Shown: positions 43,190 to 45,214 of the stretch, one piece after another | Layout of the letters: the number at the start of each line of letters is the position of its first letter | How positions within the stretch are numbered: the stretch's first letter is position 1 | DNA from: Bryobacterales bacterium | GTDB lineage: Bacteria; Acidobacteriota; Terriglobia; Bryobacterales; Bryobacteraceae | Direction of reading: 5' to 3' | Length of the DNA stretch: 45,214 nt | Assembly (NCBI GenBank): GCA_016789785.1 | Contig: JAEUQE010000044.1 | Coordinates: 1-45,214, forward strand | Made by a program: the position numbers and the translations under genes | Notes under the pieces: generated by a model | Told to the model about the DNA's origin: nothing | Databases searched by the model: none | The model's input: the letters and a program-made list of their open reading frames with translations, nothing else

Positions 43190-44049
43190 CGTTCTCCCCA
43201 TTTCAGCTTCGTCCGCAACACGTCGAAGAAGAGTTGCGACGGTGGACGGATGAGACTGATGGAGCTTTCGGAGCGGCGGCAGTACACGCGGTCGCCTTTC
43301 TTGAGATGCTCGCCGACTTGTCCATCAATGGTGAGGAAGGCGACATCATCCGGGTCATTGCAGATGATCTCGATGATGCTCGTATCCGGCACGATCACGG
43401 GCCGGTTGGTCAACATGTGCGGGCAGATCGGCGTGAGCGCCAGCGCTTCTACCGTAGGGAAGATGATCGGCCCGCCGGCCGAGAGTGAGTAGGCGGTGGA
43501 TCCCGTGGGCGTGGAAATGATCAAGCCATCGGCCTTGTAGGAACAGACGAGATGCCCGTCCACGAACGCATCCATGTTCACCATACGGGCGAGATGGGCC
43601 TTTGTGATCACCGCGTCGTTCAGCGCTTCGTAGTCCGCCACACGCCGGTCATGACGGCGAATCTCGCACCACAGCATGCGCCGCCGGCCGATGCGGTGCT
43701 GTCCCTTCAGCGCGCGCTCGAGTTCGGGGAAGATGGATTCCACGGTGATCGCCGTAAGGAATCCCAAGCCGCCGAGGTTGACGGCGAAGATCGGGATGTC
43801 GCGTCCGGCGATCGCACGCGCGGCCGAAAGCAGTGTTCCATCACCACCAAGCACAATCATCAGTTGGGCGCCCTGCGGCACCAACTCGCGCGGCATCGGC
43901 TGAATTCCATTCCCGTATGCGGCGGTCTCCGCGTCGCAGCGGATGGCGATGCCTCGCGCCCGCAGCCAGGCAAGCAGATCAGGAACCAGTGTGGATGCTT
44001 GCGTGGCGGCAGGCTTGCTGATGATGCCGACCGTATCAATGATGGACAT
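43186..44049 (-). CDS. nadK: NAD kinase
   Basis: 287 residues, normal length. The phosphate-binding GGDGT is at 68-72 and the second signature TPTGSTAYSLSAGGPI is in the C-terminal half, after NDAVITK. It makes NADP from NAD and ATP (or polyphosphate) in the cytoplasm and is essential in most bacteria. It overlaps tlyA by 14 bases at its 5' end and the symporter gene at its 3' end (ATGA). The order ispA-tlyA-nadK is a common conserved arrangement. Confidence 0.97.
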   Translation of the reverse strand: MSIIDTVGIISKPAATQASTLVPDLLAWLRARGIAIRCDAETAAYGNGIQPMPRELVPQGAQLMIVLGGDGTLLSAARAIAGRDIPIFAVNLGGLGFLTAITVESIFPELERALKGQHRIGRRRMLWCEIRRHDRRVADYEALNDAVITKAHLARMVNMDAFVDGHLVCSYKADGLIISTPTGSTAYSLSAGGPIIFPTVEALALTPICPHMLTNRPVIVPDTSIIEIICNDPDDVAFLTIDGQVGEHLKKGDRVYCRRSESSISLIRPPSQLFFDVLRTKLKWGER

Positions 44050-44770
44050 ACAAGAGGAACTCCTGGTTTCCTTCGGTGCCGAGAATCGGGCTCGGAATCA
44101 TAGCCGTCTGACAGCCCAGTGCTTCTGCGCACCGCCGCACCTTCTCGCAGGCCTCGTGCCGCAGGCCGGCGTCGCGTACGATGCCACCCTTGCCGACCAT
44201 GCCCTTGCCCACTTCGAACTGCGGCTTGATGAGTATGATCATGACAGCATTTGGACGGAGCAGGGCGGGAAAGCGCGGCAACAGCAACGTGACGCTAATG
44301 AAGCTGACATCGCAAACCAGCAGATCCGCGGGCTCGCCGATATCCTCGGGCGTGAGATGGCGTGCATTGGACTGTTCGCGCAGGATCACGCGCGGATCAC
44401 TGCGCAGCTTCCAGTCAATCTGTCCGGCGCCGGTATCCACGGCGTACACACGAAGCGCGCCGTGCTGAAGAAGGCAGTCCGTAAAACCGCCGGTGGATGC
44501 ACCAATGTCGAGACACACCTTCCCAGCCGCATCCACTTCGAAGGCTTTCAACGCCGCTTCCAGCTTCAGCCCACCGCGGCTGACGTAAGGCAGCCTGCCC
44601 GTCACCTCCAGTTGTGCATCGGTGGGAATTGCCCGGCCGGGCTTATCCACACGCTGACCGTTCACCAGCACCTCGCCGGCAAGCAGCAACGCCTGCGCCT
44701 TCTCACGCGACTCCGCGAGTCCCCGCTCCACAAGAAGCTGGTCGACCCGCTGTTTCGCTGGAGGTTTCAT
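44036..44770 (-). CDS. tlyA: TlyA-family rRNA 2'-O-methyltransferase (S4 + FtsJ-like)
   Basis: 244 residues. An S4 RNA-binding domain (about 5-65: RVDQLLVERGLAESREKAQ, then AGEVLVNG) is joined to a Rossmann methyltransferase with DIGASTGGFTDCLL at 88-101. TlyA methylates 23S rRNA, and 16S rRNA in some species, at ribose 2'-O positions; its loss gives capreomycin resistance in mycobacteria. Its start overlaps the ispA-like stop (ATGA). It belongs to the conserved ispA-tlyA-nadK block. Confidence 0.93.
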   Translation of the reverse strand: MKPPAKQRVDQLLVERGLAESREKAQALLLAGEVLVNGQRVDKPGRAIPTDAQLEVTGRLPYVSRGGLKLEAALKAFEVDAAGKVCLDIGASTGGFTDCLLQHGALRVYAVDTGAGQIDWKLRSDPRVILREQSNARHLTPEDIGEPADLLVCDVSFISVTLLLPRFPALLRPNAVMIILIKPQFEVGKGMVGKGGIVRDAGLRHEACEKVRRCAEALGCQTAMIPSPILGTEGNQEFLLYVHH

Positions 44771-45214
44771 GCGTTGCGGTGCACGATGAGATCGGCGAGT
44801 TCATGCAGCCGGGCCGCGCGTTCGCCGAAGATGCTCAGAGCCTCATGCGAGTGGCGAAGCTCCACATGCGCCATCTGCTTCGATTGTTCCAGGCCATAGA
44901 CGGCGGGGAAAGTGATCTTGTGTTGTTCGGCATCTTTGCCGGCGGTCTTGCCGAGTTGTTCGGAGGACTGTTCGACATCGAGCACGTCGTCGACAATCTG
45001 GAACGCGAGTCCGATGTGTTCCCCGTATTGTGTCAGCGCTTGCAGTTCCTCAGCCGTCGCACCTGCATAGATTGCTCCCATGCGGACACTGGCTCGCAAC
45101 AGCGCACCTGTCTTGGCGCGATGGATCGCATCCAGACGTTCCGCCGTCGGCGTTTCATGCTCACCTTCGATGTCGCGCACTTGTCCCGCGATCATGCCCT
45201 CCACTGTGCCCGAC
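44767..45214 (-). CDS. Polyprenyl (farnesyl/geranylgeranyl) diphosphate synthase, C-terminal part
   Basis: Only the C-terminal ~148 codons are in the window; the start lies beyond the right edge. The second aspartate-rich motif DDVLD is followed by LGKTAGKDAEQHKITFP, and GMIAGQVRDIEGE precedes it, all diagnostic of short-chain trans-polyprenyl synthases (IspA/CrtE). It condenses isopentenyl diphosphate with allylic diphosphates for quinone, undecaprenol or carotenoid precursors. The chain-length-determining first motif is outside, so the product length is open. It is the first visible gene of the six-gene minus-strand operon. Confidence 0.93.
   Translation of the reverse strand, partial: SGTVEGMIAGQVRDIEGEHETPTAERLDAIHRAKTGALLRASVRMGAIYAGATAEELQALTQYGEHIGLAFQIVDDVLDVEQSSEQLGKTAGKDAEQHKITFPAVYGLEQSKQMAHVELRHSHEALSIFGERAARLHELADLIVHRNA

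Overview
The window reads as a chromosomal segment of a GC-rich soil bacterium, most likely an acidobacterium of the Bryobacterales/Solibacter type. This is inference from gene content: a 1210-residue TonB-dependent receptor with an N-terminal carboxypeptidase-regulatory-like domain, a BNR-repeat lipoprotein with BACON-like and PPC-like C-terminal parts, a baeRF-family protein, a VapBC module, an oligogalacturonate-lyase-like propeller and secreted sialidase, LamG and nucleoside hydrolase proteins. There is no ribosomal RNA, CRISPR array, intact insertion sequence or prophage. One tRNA, Arg(ACG) with an encoded CCA, is present.

Layout. 1-3811 (minus): an operon of D-threonine-aldolase-like enzyme, class I/II aminotransferase and an FAD-linked 2-hydroxyacid dehydrogenase that runs off the left edge. 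It is divergent from a D-2-hydroxyacid dehydrogenase (3858-4814). 5033-5736: an intact VapBC-type toxin-antitoxin pair, followed by 0.4 kb without a convincing gene. 6156-12561: a Spy/LTXXQ-like protein, a secreted sialidase, a lactate permease coupled to an amino-acid permease, a frameshifted class V aminotransferase and a DUF488 protein. 12590-15643 (minus): a baeRF protein, a small two-helix membrane protein, a lysozyme-like protein and tRNA-Arg. 16047-20195 (minus): the tightly packed operon DUF1385-prfA-prmC-dinB. 20341-27177: the BNR lipoprotein, a decayed second toxin-antitoxin locus, a propeller protein, a TIM-barrel isomerase and an SDR. 27277-36012: a transpeptidase-type PBP, a HerA-like ATPase, a LamG-like protein and the TonB-dependent receptor. 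36065-36907: a DinD homologue of visibly lower GC. 37058-40219: an operon of MBL-fold protein, nitrilase and LarA-type racemase. 40188-45214 (minus): a six-gene overlapping operon ispA-like, tlyA, nadK, DAACS symporter, nucleoside hydrolase and arginase-like protein.

How genes may work together. Several loci handle 2-hydroxyacids: the FAD dehydrogenase, the D-2-hydroxyacid dehydrogenase, the lactate permease and LarA. The left-hand operon (aldolase, transaminase, FAD oxidase, divergent reductase) has the right activities to connect glycine, glyoxylate, hydroxypyruvate and D-beta-hydroxy amino acids. RF1 and its methyltransferase PrmC are translationally coupled. I found no clear new defence or mobile system. 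The observations I rate highest are the nitrilase-LarA pairing, the His-to-Cys arginase-fold protein at the end of a housekeeping operon, the glyoxylate/hydroxy-amino-acid cluster, and a frameshifted antitoxin with a collapsed toxin remnant.
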